Numbered from the stretch's first letter, positions 1 through 5,905 are shown. The stretch is DNA of 9,156 bases from an uncultured Saprospiraceae bacterium (GCA_937959375.1 CALGLS010000527.1:1-9156), one strand, 5' to 3'. Notes: a model not told the origin generated them from the sequence alone. Program-made: numbers and translations.

Positions 1-873
1 TGCTAGGTACGACTCCTCTAATGCTTTTGCAGCTTGTATTTTTTCAGCAGCAGTTGCCAAACGCAATGCTTCTGCTTCTTTTACTTGACGTTCTGCATTT
101 GATTTTGCGACAAGAATCAAAGCTTCGTTTTCACCTTCAATAGATTTTGCTTCTGCTTCGGCTTCACCAATTTTTGCAGAGGCATCTGCAGAGGATACTT
201 CAATACGCTTATCTCTATTTGCATTTGCTTCACCAATCGATCCATCTCTGTTCTTTTCTGCTACGCTCATCTTTGCATCGTTGATAGCTTTTGCAGCAGC
301 TTCCTTACCTAGTGCTTCGATATAACCAGACTCATCTTGAATATCGGTAACGTTTACATTGATCAGAGATAATCCAATTTTTCTAAGTTCGGCTCCTACG
401 TTGGATGCAACGTTAGTTAAGAATTTATCACGATCTGAGTTGATTTCCTCAATGTCCATTGTGGCTACGACCAAACGTAGTTGACCAAAGATGATATCTT
501 TTGCGATGTCTCGAATTTGGTCGGTTGTTTTTCCTAGCAAACGCTCTGCTGCGTTTACCATAGTGCCTTGTTCTGTAGAGATACCCACGGTAAATCTTGA
601 AGGAACGTTGACACGAATATTTTGCTTACTCAGAGCACCTCTCAAATCAACGTCTATAGAAATAGGTGTCAAATCAAGGTATTCATAGGCTTGGATGACT
701 GGCCAAACAAAGGCCGCTCCACCTGCGAGTGTTTTGGCAGAACCTTGTCCAGTTCGACCGTAGATGACTAAAATTTTATCGGAAGGACAACGTCTGTATC
801 GGCTTATCAAAAAGACGATGGTTGCGAATATGAGTAGTAATAAAATTCCTACCAATGGAAGCGCAGTGCTCAT
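1..873 (-). CDS. Flotillin / SPFH-domain membrane protein (C-terminus cut by window edge)
   Basis: Read on the minus strand, an open frame begins with ATG at 873-871 and runs 291 codons to the window edge with no stop, so the C-terminus is missing. It starts MSTALPLVG, followed by one hydrophobic segment (about residues 4-24), then a Band 7/SPFH-like region (about 28-190) with VIYGRTGQGSAK, a conserved flotillin-type start. The end (about 200-291) is rich in Glu, Ala and Lys, with EAEAEAK-type repeats, as expected of the flotillin coiled coil. The closest family pattern I recognise is Bacillus YuaG/FloT rather than prohibitin or HflK/C. Flotillins oligomerise on the inner face of the membrane and organise microdomains. 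It lies 129 bases downstream of an NfeD-like gene on the same strand, the classical partnership, so co-transcription is likely. No Shine-Dalgarno sequence precedes the start. The family call is firm; the cargo or process it serves cannot be read from sequence. Confidence 0.93.
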   Translation of the reverse strand, partial: MSTALPLVGILLLLIFATIVFLISRYRRCPSDKILVIYGRTGQGSAKTLAGGAAFVWPVIQAYEYLDLTPISIDVDLRGALSKQNIRVNVPSRFTVGISTEQGTMVNAAERLLGKTTDQIRDIAKDIIFGQLRLVVATMDIEEINSDRDKFLTNVASNVGAELRKIGLSLINVNVTDIQDESGYIEALGKEAAAKAINDAKMSVAEKNRDGSIGEANANRDKRIEVSSADASAKIGEAEAEAKSIEGENEALILVAKSNAERQVKEAEALRLATAAEKIQAAKALEESYLA

Positions 874-960
874 AATTACTAGTTTTTAATTTAAAAATGG
901 TTTTTCCTAAAAGACGAATTGGGTTGAGTTTTTTGAATATTACATGACGTTTATTTTTTG

Positions 961-988
961 TTATAGTTGGTTACTCTATTTATAGTTG
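961..988. repeat. Direct repeat TTATAGTTG, two copies
   Basis: TTATAGTTG occurs at 961-969 and again at 980-988 in the nfeD-flotillin spacer, a spacing of 19 bases. The spacer (874-1002) holds no gene and no convincing terminator, which fits read-through from the nfeD gene into the flotillin gene. In this AT-rich setting the repeat may be chance. Confidence 0.4.
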
Positions 989-1002
989 ATTAAATTTTGT
1001 TC

Positions 1003-1608
1003 TTACTCAAATTGATATTTATCGATTGATTCAACAAGTAATGTATTGTTATCTAAAACTTCAAGTATTCTTACAGATGCGCCAGTTGGTAAACCATCAC
1101 CTTCAGTGATTGCGTCCAACTCTTTTAAGGCACCTTTCATTTTTAGGTGAACTCGACCTGGGCCACTTTTAGCAGGAGGGATGGGGAGGTATACTTCTCC
1201 CGTTTCAAAAATGGCGTCTGCTAAATCAGTTGTGCCGGTTTCTTCTAGTTTTGAAAGTTGGTACATCAAATAGGCTACTATAAACATTCCAATGAATCCT
1301 GCTAGACTCGAAAATATAACTGCGGTCCAAATTGCTTTTCCTGAATTTAGTAATAAAACTCCTGTCCAACCAAACATGGTGAAAAAGGCAATGATGCTTC
1401 GAACAGATATTAGACTAAAGTCTCCACTAAACGAAGTGTCACCACCATCTGATGGAACACCTATATCTACATCGTCAAAGTCGAGTCCGATCATTGAAAA
1501 TAGAAACTGTATCAGAAATAAGAAGCTGAAGACTATGGCGATAGCCCAGAAGATATGTTGAATTTGTGAAAGGCTAGCCCACCAATTTCCTAATGACAAT
1601 ACTACCAT
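1003..1608 (-). CDS. NfeD-like membrane protein, partner of flotillin
   Basis: The gene encodes 201 residues with three predicted membrane segments, about 19-41, 69-88 and 92-116. Between the first two is an acidic, Asp/Gly-rich loop (about 42-66, with DFDDVD). A soluble C-terminal part (about 135-201) has the spacing of the NfeD OB-fold: GEVYLPI, GRVHLKMKG, then GASVRILEVLDNNTLLVE. There is no ClpP-like protease domain, so this is the short NfeD form (like Bacillus YuaF) rather than the long NfeD protease. Short NfeD proteins are usually encoded beside a flotillin and thought to act with it in membrane microdomains; here the flotillin is the next gene downstream. The start at 1608 keeps a hydrophilic N-terminus before the first membrane segment, and no better ATG precedes it. 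Identification rests on topology, domain pattern and neighbour; overall identity to known NfeD proteins appears modest. Confidence 0.85.
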   Translation of the reverse strand: MVVLSLGNWWASLSQIQHIFWAIAIVFSFLFLIQFLFSMIGLDFDDVDIGVPSDGGDTSFSGDFSLISVRSIIAFFTMFGWTGVLLLNSGKAIWTAVIFSSLAGFIGMFIVAYLMYQLSKLEETGTTDLADAIFETGEVYLPIPPAKSGPGRVHLKMKGALKELDAITEGDGLPTGASVRILEVLDNNTLLVESIDKYQFE

Positions 1609-1624
1609 GGCGTTGCGTATTCTA

Positions 1625-1641
1625 AGGAGTTAAAAACTCCT
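1625..1641 (-). promoter_or_regulatory. Leader hairpin upstream of the nfeD-like gene
   Basis: AGGAGTT (1625-1631) and AACTCCT (1635-1641) form a perfect 7-bp stem with a 3-base loop. It ends 17 bases upstream of the nfeD-like start codon, so it would lie in that gene's 5' leader if transcription starts further upstream. Read on the minus strand no T-run follows it, so it is not a terminator in that direction. Its role is unknown. Confidence 0.4.
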
Positions 1642-1694
1642 GTTTTATAAAATGAGACCAAAGGTTAGAATGATATTGAACTACTAGGTTTTAT

Positions 1695-1729
1695 GGATAT
1701 CGGGTTTTGTAAATCGGATATCTTGTTTT
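1695..1729. repeat. Two-copy direct repeat GGATATCnnGTTTT, 21-bp period
   Basis: GGATATCGGGTTTT (1695-1708) and GGATATCTTGTTTT (1716-1729) match at 12 of 14 positions. The copies start exactly 21 bases apart, and each carries the palindrome GATATC. A 21-bp spacing is two helical turns and would place both copies on one face of DNA, as expected of a paired protein-binding site. The repeat is 87-121 bases upstream of the nfeD-like start, a plausible place for a regulator of that unit. The regulatory role is inference. Confidence 0.5.
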
Positions 1730-1930
1730 CCTTCTGAGTTGTCATCGACCTTGTAGGTCTGGCTTTGCTAAAATTTTAGAGTAGCTCACTACTGTGCGGC
1801 CTTACCCTTGTTTGACTTAAAGTTATAATAATACACTAGTATTTTCGAATAGTATCGACAAATAAAGAGTAAATCTCGTCTAACGAGACATTTAATTGAC
1901 TAATGGACTGGCCTTTCCTGTTATTCTTGT

Positions 1931-1938
1931 TACTTTTG
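1931..1938 (+). promoter_or_regulatory. Possible prs promoter (-7 box TACTTTTG)
   Basis: TACTTTTG matches the Bacteroidota housekeeping -7 consensus TAnnTTTG exactly and lies 72 bases upstream of the prs start codon. No clear TTG-type -33 element sits at the usual distance; the nearest upstream TTG, at 1896-1898, is 32 bases away. The call therefore rests on the -7 box and its position alone. Confidence 0.35.
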
Positions 1939-2009
1939 ACCCATAAAACACCCCTTTATTAAACTATTATTTGAAAATTTAATCAACTTCAAAACTTCCC
2001 TGTAATATT

Positions 2010-2939
2010 ATGGATGTTAAACTATTCTGTGGCTCAAAATCGAAATACTTGGCTGAAAGTATAGCCGATCATTATGGCCGTCCACTTGGCGACCAAACCT
2101 TATTGAAATTTAGTGATGGGGAGATGCAACCGATTATGAATGAATCGGTACGTGGGAACTATGTTTTTTTTATACAATCGACTTTTGCTCCAGCTGATAA
2201 TTTGTTGGAATTGCTCTTGTTGATTGATACGGCAAAGCGAGCTTCTGCGGGTTACATCACAGCTGTGATCCCGTATTTTGGTTATGCTCGTCAGGATAGG
2301 AAAGACAAGCCGCGTGTTCCTATTTCTGCTAAAGTAATTGCTAACCTAATAGAAGCAGCTGGTGCTAACCGAATCATGACCCTTGATTTTCATGCTGAGC
2401 AGATTCAAGGATTCTTTGATATTCCGGTTGATCACCTAAAAAGCGAGGCGATTTTTATGCCTTTCTTGAAGAATTTGGACTTATCCAATGTGACCTTTGC
2501 TTCTCCCGATGTAGGAGGTGTGAAACGTGCGCGTACTTATGCAAAATTCTTTGCAAGAGATCTGGTTATTTGTGATAAATATAGAAAGCGCGCTAACGAG
2601 GTTGCTGGAATGACAGTGATTGGAGACGTGACTGGGGCTGATGTGATATTGGTAGATGATATTATCGATACAGCTGGTACCTTATGTCGTGCTGCTGATC
2701 TTCTTTTAGAAAAAGGTGCCAAGAGCGTTCGTGCACTTTGTACCCATCCAGTTTTATCTGGTAAGGCATATGAGAATATTGAAAAATCGAGTTTGGAAAT
2801 GCTTTATGTCTGTGATACCATTCCTTTAAAGAAGACTTCTGAAAAGATACATGTTTTGTCGGCAGCTAAGTTATTTGCTCGAGCTATTCGCAATACACAT
2901 GAGCACCGCTCTATTTCTGCTCTTTTTATGGAGAAGTAG
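2010..2939 (+). CDS. prs: Ribose-phosphate pyrophosphokinase (PRPP synthetase)
   Basis: This cytosolic enzyme transfers pyrophosphate from ATP to ribose 5-phosphate, making PRPP for purine, pyrimidine, histidine, tryptophan and NAD synthesis. The 309 residues match the family's usual length. Signature stretches appear in order: FSDGE (34-38), the PYFGYARQDRK nucleotide-site segment (88-98), DFHAEQIQGFFD (126-137) with the metal-binding His128, SPDVGGVKRAR (165-175), the catalytic flexible-loop region CDKYRKR (188-194), and the PRPP-binding loop VDDIIDTAGT (215-224). The catalytic Lys and Arg region is present, so the enzyme should be active. The start is the only ATG giving the standard N-terminus, with the first strand DVKLFCGS. 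It is a single gene flanked by long gaps. The nearest downstream gene, rplY, has its own promoter-like box; prs next to rplY is a familiar order in Bacteroidota. Confidence 0.98.
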   Translation: MDVKLFCGSKSKYLAESIADHYGRPLGDQTLLKFSDGEMQPIMNESVRGNYVFFIQSTFAPADNLLELLLLIDTAKRASAGYITAVIPYFGYARQDRKDKPRVPISAKVIANLIEAAGANRIMTLDFHAEQIQGFFDIPVDHLKSEAIFMPFLKNLDLSNVTFASPDVGGVKRARTYAKFFARDLVICDKYRKRANEVAGMTVIGDVTGADVILVDDIIDTAGTLCRAADLLLEKGAKSVRALCTHPVLSGKAYENIEKSSLEMLYVCDTIPLKKTSEKIHVLSAAKLFARAIRNTHEHRSISALFMEK

Positions 2940-3034
2940 GATTTAGTAAAGAATTTTAGTTGGATTTACTAGGGTAGATTATACGATTTACCAAGTCGTA
3001 AAACTGTAAAAACCGCTATAAATCAACTTAATTC

Positions 3035-3078
3035 GCCTAATCTGTGTTCCAATCCACCAAGAATTGGCTTTTTTAGGC
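3035..3078 (+). terminator. Nested inverted repeat, possible prs terminator
   Basis: An outer pair GCCTAA (3035-3040) / TTAGGC (3073-3078) encloses an inner pair CCAAT (3049-3053) / ATTGG (3063-3067). The inner stem is followed by C and six Ts (3068-3074), the usual layout of an intrinsic terminator, although the stem is short and AT-rich. It lies about 100 bases past the prs stop and before the rplY promoter box. The outer pair would compete with the T-run, so a switching structure is conceivable. Confidence 0.35.
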
Positions 3079-3120
3079 CACTTTATTCAAATCAGAGCAG
3101 CAATTTTTAATAAAAATGAC

Positions 3121-3128
3121 TATCTTTG
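3121..3128 (+). promoter_or_regulatory. rplY promoter, -7 box TATCTTTG
   Basis: TATCTTTG matches the Bacteroidota -7 consensus TAnnTTTG and is followed by GCG, a typical context. It lies 58 bases upstream of the rplY start. The -33 region is T-rich but has no clear TTG at the expected distance. Just downstream in the leader, TTTGG (3137-3141) and CCAAA (3148-3152) can form a small stem of unknown role. Confidence 0.55.
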
Positions 3129-3186
3129 CGTGCCTTTTTGGCAAATTCCAAATAGGTATCAATAAAATTAAATAAAACAAATTGTC

Positions 3187-3807
3187 ATGGATTCAATAAG
3201 CTTAACAGGAGTTGCAAGAACAGGTACAGGAAAAAAAGCTACAAAAGCTACTCGTAGAGAGGGCCGAGTACCTTGTGTTATTTATGGAGGTGGTGAAACA
3301 ACCCACTTTTCTATTACTCCAAAAGAAGTAAAACCACTCGTTTACTCTCCTGATTTTAAGCAGGTAGATATCACTGTTGATGGAACAACCCACAAGTGTA
3401 TCTTGAAAGATCTTCAATTTCACCCAGTGTCAGATGAGTTGTTACACATGGATTTCTTAAAGTTGGTTCCTGGTAACACAATCAAAGTACATATCCCAGT
3501 ACGTTGTACTGGTTCATCTCCTGGAGTTGTTGCTGGTGGTCGTTTGAATCAGAAGCTACGTGCTGTTAAGGTGAAAACTAATCCAGAAGCTTTAGTTGGA
3601 GAACTTACAGTTGATATTTCAACGCTTAATCTTAGTGACTCTGTTCGAGTAAGAGACATTGAATTGGCAGAAGGAATGGAAATGATGAGTGCTTCAGGTA
3701 TTCCAATTGCAACGGTAGAAGTACCACGTGCAATGAAGAGTGCTGAGGCTGCTACTGAAGATGAAGGAGCTGCTGATGCGCCTGCTGCTGATGCACCTGC
3801 TAGCTAA
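3187..3807 (+). CDS. rplY: Large-subunit ribosomal protein bL25, CTC/TL5 form
   Basis: bL25 binds 5S rRNA in the large ribosomal subunit. The 206-residue length marks the long CTC/TL5 form, with an N-terminal 5S-binding domain (about 1-92) and a C-terminal beta domain (about 93-185), rather than the short 94-residue E. coli type. Characteristic stretches are GKKATKATRREGRVPCVIYGG (residues 15-35), the DLQFHPVSDELLHMDFL segment (75-91), and GGRLNQKLRAVKVKT (117-131). The protein ends in a low-complexity acidic/Ala-rich tail (about 184-206) containing the unit AADAP twice. Such tails are common in long bL25 proteins and probably disordered. Translation starts at the first ATG after the promoter-like box, in an AT-rich leader without Shine-Dalgarno. 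A strong terminator begins 46 bases past the stop, so rplY seems to form its own unit. No peptidyl-tRNA hydrolase gene (pth), a frequent neighbour, follows it. Confidence 0.96.
   Translation: MDSISLTGVARTGTGKKATKATRREGRVPCVIYGGGETTHFSITPKEVKPLVYSPDFKQVDITVDGTTHKCILKDLQFHPVSDELLHMDFLKLVPGNTIKVHIPVRCTGSSPGVVAGGRLNQKLRAVKVKTNPEALVGELTVDISTLNLSDSVRVRDIELAEGMEMMSASGIPIATVEVPRAMKSAEAATEDEGAADAPAADAPAS
3769..3798 (+). repeat. 15-bp tandem repeat inside the rplY 3' end
   Basis: GCTGCTGATGCGCCT (3769-3783) is followed directly by GCTGCTGATGCACCT (3784-3798), differing at one base. It encodes AADAP twice in the protein's tail and probably arose by slippage or unequal exchange. Confidence 0.8.
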
Positions 3808-3852
3808 TAGCTTTTCAAAGAAATACATAAAGCTTTAAGGAGCTTTAGAAAT

Positions 3853-3893
3853 AAAAAAGAGATGTCGGCATAATGCTTGGCATCTCTTTTTTT
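3853..3893 (+). terminator. Intrinsic terminator after rplY
   Basis: The left arm, six As then GAGATG (3853-3864), pairs with CATCTC then seven Ts (3881-3893). An inner GCA/TGC pair (3868-3870 with 3874-3876) extends the hairpin around a TAA loop. The GAGATG/CATCTC core followed by the T-run makes this the clearest rho-independent terminator in the window. The matching A-run on the left suggests it may also work for minus-strand transcripts. It ends 15 bases before the next start codon. Confidence 0.88.
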
Positions 3894-3896
3894 GTT

Positions 3897-3904
3897 TATT
3901 TTTG
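3897..3904 (+). promoter_or_regulatory. Possible -7 box TATTTTTG just before the amidase gene
   Basis: TATTTTTG fits TAnnTTTG, and a TTG at 3877-3879 sits 17 bases upstream of it, a normal -33 spacing. The predicted transcription start would then fall at or next to the ATG at 3909, giving a leaderless or nearly leaderless message. The T-rich terminator tail makes a chance match likely. Confidence 0.2.
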
Positions 3905-3908
3905 GATT

Positions 3909-4676
3909 ATGAATAATCTTCGTATCACAACTATCCAAAGCGCACTTCATTGGGAAAATGTGGATGCCAACCTCGAAGCTTTTGATCTGAAACTTCGAAC
4001 ACTTGATCCAACAGATCTTATCATTTTACCAGAAACATTTACAACTGGTTTTAGCATGAACGCGGAGCAAATAGCGGAGCCCATGGATGGTAAAGCTATG
4101 CAATGGTTGGCCAAACAAGCAGCTGAACACCAAGCTGTAGTAACAGGTAGCTTTATAGCTAAAGATGGCGGGAAGTTTTACAATCGTTTGATTTGGATGC
4201 GCCCTGATAGTAGCTATGAGATTTATGATAAACATCACCTTTTTACACTCGCTGGTGAACATAAAGTTTATACACCAGGAGAGAAGAAATTGATTGTAGA
4301 ACTAAACGGTTGGAAGATTTGTCCGATGGTTTGTTATGATCTTCGTTTTCCTGCTTGGGCTAGGAATATGGAAGACTATGATTTGCTTTTCTATGTTGCC
4401 AATTGGCCAGAAACTCGTGCGTTCCATTGGAAGTCTTTATTAATAGCTCGTGCAATAGAAAATCAATGTTATCTAGCTGGGGTCAATAGAGTAGGAACGG
4501 ATGAGAACGGTTTGGTTTATTCTGGCGACTCTACCGTAATAGATTACAATGGTAGAAATTACTTTGAGTTGACTGGTGAAGAAGGTGTATTTACTTCAGA
4601 GTTGGATTATGATGAGTTACATAAATTTCGCTCTAAGCTGAACTTCTTAGCAGATCGAGATAATGTAGTACTTTGA
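3909..4676 (+). CDS. Omega-amidase, YafV-type nitrilase superfamily
   Basis: The 255-residue product belongs to the carbon-nitrogen hydrolase superfamily and resembles E. coli YafV, an omega-amidase that removes ammonia from 2-oxoglutaramate or 2-oxosuccinamate left by glutamine/asparagine transaminases, including in methionine salvage. The Glu-Lys-Cys triad is visible: Glu42 in LPETFTTGFSM, Lys108 in YDKHHLF, and Cys142 in VCYDLRFP. LAGEH (114-118) supplies the second conserved Glu. NWPETRAFHWKSLLIARAIEN (177-197) is also typical of the branch. An in-frame ATG at 3873 would add 12 hydrophobic residues, but it lies inside the rplY terminator hairpin and has no family counterpart. The ATG at 3909 gives MNNLRITTIQ, the expected first strand, and the usual YafV length. 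It sits alone between a terminator and a 380-base gap. Exact substrate is inferred from family. Confidence 0.93.
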   Translation: MNNLRITTIQSALHWENVDANLEAFDLKLRTLDPTDLIILPETFTTGFSMNAEQIAEPMDGKAMQWLAKQAAEHQAVVTGSFIAKDGGKFYNRLIWMRPDSSYEIYDKHHLFTLAGEHKVYTPGEKKLIVELNGWKICPMVCYDLRFPAWARNMEDYDLLFYVANWPETRAFHWKSLLIARAIENQCYLAGVNRVGTDENGLVYSGDSTVIDYNGRNYFELTGEEGVFTSELDYDELHKFRSKLNFLADRDNVVL

Positions 4677-4731
4677 TCTTTTGGGTTTTCAAATACTCAT
4701 AACAATAATTTATAATATTTTACTAAACGTC

Positions 4732-4805
4732 AACGTTTCTTGTTGCACTGGTATTTCTATGAAGTTGTTGAATGTTTTTGTTTCATAACCAGAAAGAGAA
4801 ACGTT
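4732..4805. repeat. Long interrupted inverted repeat
   Basis: Three blocks pair in order: AACGTTTCT (4732-4740) with AGAAACGTT (4797-4805), CTGGT (4748-4752) with ACCAG (4788-4792), and TATGAA (4758-4763) with TTCATA (4782-4787). This gives 20 base pairs around an 18-base loop, interrupted by short asymmetric bulges. No T-run follows it. It may be a folded RNA, a transcription end, or the remnant of a small palindromic element. Confidence 0.65.
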
Positions 4806-4823
4806 AAACAACTGCTATATTAA

Positions 4824-4854
4824 AAACGGTCCGACAAAAAATGCCAGACCGTTT
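4824..4854. terminator. Stem-loop AAACGGTC/GACCGTTT, possible amidase terminator
   Basis: AAACGGTC (4824-4831) and GACCGTTT (4847-4854) form a perfect 8-bp stem with a 15-base loop. On the plus strand the stem ends in TTT and continues GTGTT, a poor T-run. On the minus strand it is followed by TTTTTA if the stem's end is counted. It is a plausible transcription end for the amidase gene, about 150 bases past its stop. Confidence 0.5.
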
Positions 4855-5056
4855 GTGTTCCTCGAGGTTGATAAAAAAAATATGTAACATTTATAACCTT
4901 ATGAAACTAACCTTTAGGGTTCAAGGAACGTAATCATTAATTCTTTTGCATCCAAAAATGCAGAAAAACTAGCCAATGGGAATTATACAGGCTGTTGTTT
5001 TTAATCGATCCTAGAGAGTTTTTTTGAAGATTTACCCTCTTAACAAACACTGAAAC

Positions 5057-5593
5057 ATGTATTTAAAAAAAGGACTAAAATCATTGGTATTATTAGCAGG
5101 GCTTGTACTCTTAATTAGTGCCTGTGGTGCCCCACGATCAGCAAGAACCAGTCATCGCACAACTAAGTCACCTTCGTCTAGTCATTCGGTTGATAAAACC
5201 AGCAAACTCAGAAAGTCAATGACTTCCTATGCGGGTAAATTTAAAGGTACGAAATATCATTATGGCGGTACTACTCCCAAGGGCTTTGATTGTTCGGGTT
5301 TAACTTATTACGTATTTAGCAAATTTGAAATAGACTTACCTAGAGGCTCTTACAATCAAGCAAAAGTTGGTAAGCGAATTAGCCTCAAGCAAACAAAGCC
5401 AGGAGATCTAGTGTTTTTTGGAAAAAGAGGGAAAGTAAACCACGTCGCTATGGTTGTAAGTAACTCTTCCTCGGGAGTCGAAGTCATTCACAGTACCAGC
5501 AGTAGAGGTGTTATTATAGAAAATATTAATAAGTCCTCATATTGGAAGCCCCGAATCCTTTTTGCTCGGAATGTATTGAAAAATATACAGTAA
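5057..5593 (+). CDS. NlpC/P60-family lipoprotein, probable peptidoglycan peptidase
   Basis: The 178-residue precursor begins with KK and a hydrophobic stretch (about 7-22), ending in the lipobox ISAC with Cys23 as the lipid-bearing residue, so it should be a lipoprotein of the cell envelope. A Ser/Thr/Lys-rich, probably disordered linker follows (about 25-52). The NlpC/P60 domain (about 54-175) carries YHYGGTTPKGFDCSGL with catalytic Cys79, PGDLVFF (115-121), NHVAMVV with catalytic His129, and VIHSTSSRGV with His145 as the likely third residue. Family members are cysteine peptidases that cut peptidoglycan stem peptides, typically at D-Glu-meso-DAP or similar bonds, as in E. coli Spr/MepS and NlpC. 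The length matches Spr-like single-domain enzymes, and the catalytic residues are intact. It stands alone between gaps over 300 bases, so it probably has its own promoter. The precise bond cut is not predictable. Confidence 0.95.
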   Translation: MYLKKGLKSLVLLAGLVLLISACGAPRSARTSHRTTKSPSSSHSVDKTSKLRKSMTSYAGKFKGTKYHYGGTTPKGFDCSGLTYYVFSKFEIDLPRGSYNQAKVGKRISLKQTKPGDLVFFGKRGKVNHVAMVVSNSSSGVEVIHSTSSRGVIIENINKSSYWKPRILFARNVLKNIQ

Positions 5594-5642
5594 ATCCGTA
5601 CTTTTGTCCCTTATTACAACCTAGTTAGTGACCTTTTTGGAA

Positions 5643-5704
5643 TGTTTGCATCATAAAATAGGCAAACAGCTGAATTCAAATGGCCTGTCGTCAATTGAAT
5701 TCAG
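5643..5704 (+). terminator. Two adjacent stem-loops after the NlpC/P60 gene
   Basis: TGTTTGC (5643-5649) pairs with GCAAACA (5662-5668) around a 12-base loop. One base later CTGAATTCAA (5670-5679) pairs perfectly with TTGAATTCAG (5695-5704) around a 15-base loop, followed by TTTACC. The second stem is 10 bp, but AT-rich and with only a short T-run. Together they probably mark the end of the lipoprotein transcript about 50-110 bases past its stop. A protein-binding site is an alternative, since each arm of the second stem contains GAATTC. Confidence 0.5.
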
Positions 5705-5775
5705 TTTACCTCTGTGAGTAATATTCCTTTAAAAATCTTATTTTCGCACACTTATAGATATTGCAGTTGAACAAG

Positions 5776-5803
5776 TTGCAATGCTTTAGGTTGTATATAT
5801 TTA
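5776..5803 (+). promoter_or_regulatory. Probable adk promoter
   Basis: TTG at 5776-5778, a 17-base spacer, and TATATTTA at 5796-5803 fit the Bacteroidota pattern TTG / TAnnTTTG with one mismatch in the last -7 base. ATTGCA (5760-5765) and TGCAAT (5777-5782) form an inverted repeat overlapping the -33 element, and TTGCA is directly repeated at 5761 and 5776; a regulator could bind there. The predicted leader is about 95 bases. Confidence 0.45.
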
Positions 5804-5905
5804 GTACGACATAAAATAATACGCTTGTCTATAGACTCAATTTTTAATTAAATAATTGTAGATGACAGCGTTGATTTTTTGTTGTTGTTTAAACAGACAT
5901 TCAAA

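Larger units (their letters stand above)
1609..2009. other. Divergent intergenic region between nfeD-like gene and prs
   Basis: These 401 bases hold no supportable gene on either strand. They must contain the start signals for the leftward nfeD-flotillin unit and the rightward prs gene. Visible structure includes a perfect 7-bp hairpin near nfeD (1625-1641), a 14-bp direct repeat built on GGATATC (1695-1729), and three small perfect hairpins: GACCT/AGGTC (1747-1759), AGTAG/CTACT (1780-1793) and TCTCGT/ACGAGA (1874-1888). A TAnnTTTG box lies at 1931-1938. I see no tRNA or known riboswitch. The hairpin density leaves room for a small RNA, but nothing here proves one. Confidence 0.6.
4677..5056. 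other. Intergenic region between amidase and NlpC/P60 genes
   Basis: These 380 bases have no convincing gene. The first half is dominated by two successive stem-loops (4732-4805 and 4824-4854). The second half is AT-rich and contains a small hairpin TGCAT (4947-4951) / ATGCA (4958-4962), flanked by T and A runs. TTCTTTTG at 4941-4948 is one base off the TAnnTTTG box and is the best, weak, candidate promoter element for the lipoprotein gene. No tRNA fold was found. Confidence 0.55.
5594..5905. other. Intergenic region between NlpC/P60 gene and adk
   Basis: The 312 bases contain no gene I can support. The first part holds two adjacent stem-loops (5643-5668 and 5670-5704). The second part holds the likely adk promoter (5776-5803) with repeats around its -33 element, then an AT-rich leader of roughly 95 bases. 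No tRNA or recognised riboswitch is visible. Confidence 0.55.

Noticed and set aside
491..688. Plus-strand open frame of 65 codons
   Set aside because: It lies wholly inside the flotillin gene on the opposite strand and shows no family features.
1812..1829. TTGACT and TATAAT as a sigma70 promoter
   Set aside because: The two hexamers are only 6 bases apart instead of about 17, and Bacteroidota promoters follow a different consensus.
4913..4930. GGTTCAAGG resembling a tRNA T-loop
   Set aside because: No matching acceptor, D or anticodon stems can be found around it.
5879..5905. N-terminal extension of adenylate kinase by nine residues
   Set aside because: The family starts directly before the first beta strand and P-loop; the extension has no counterpart, so the start at 5906 is preferred.
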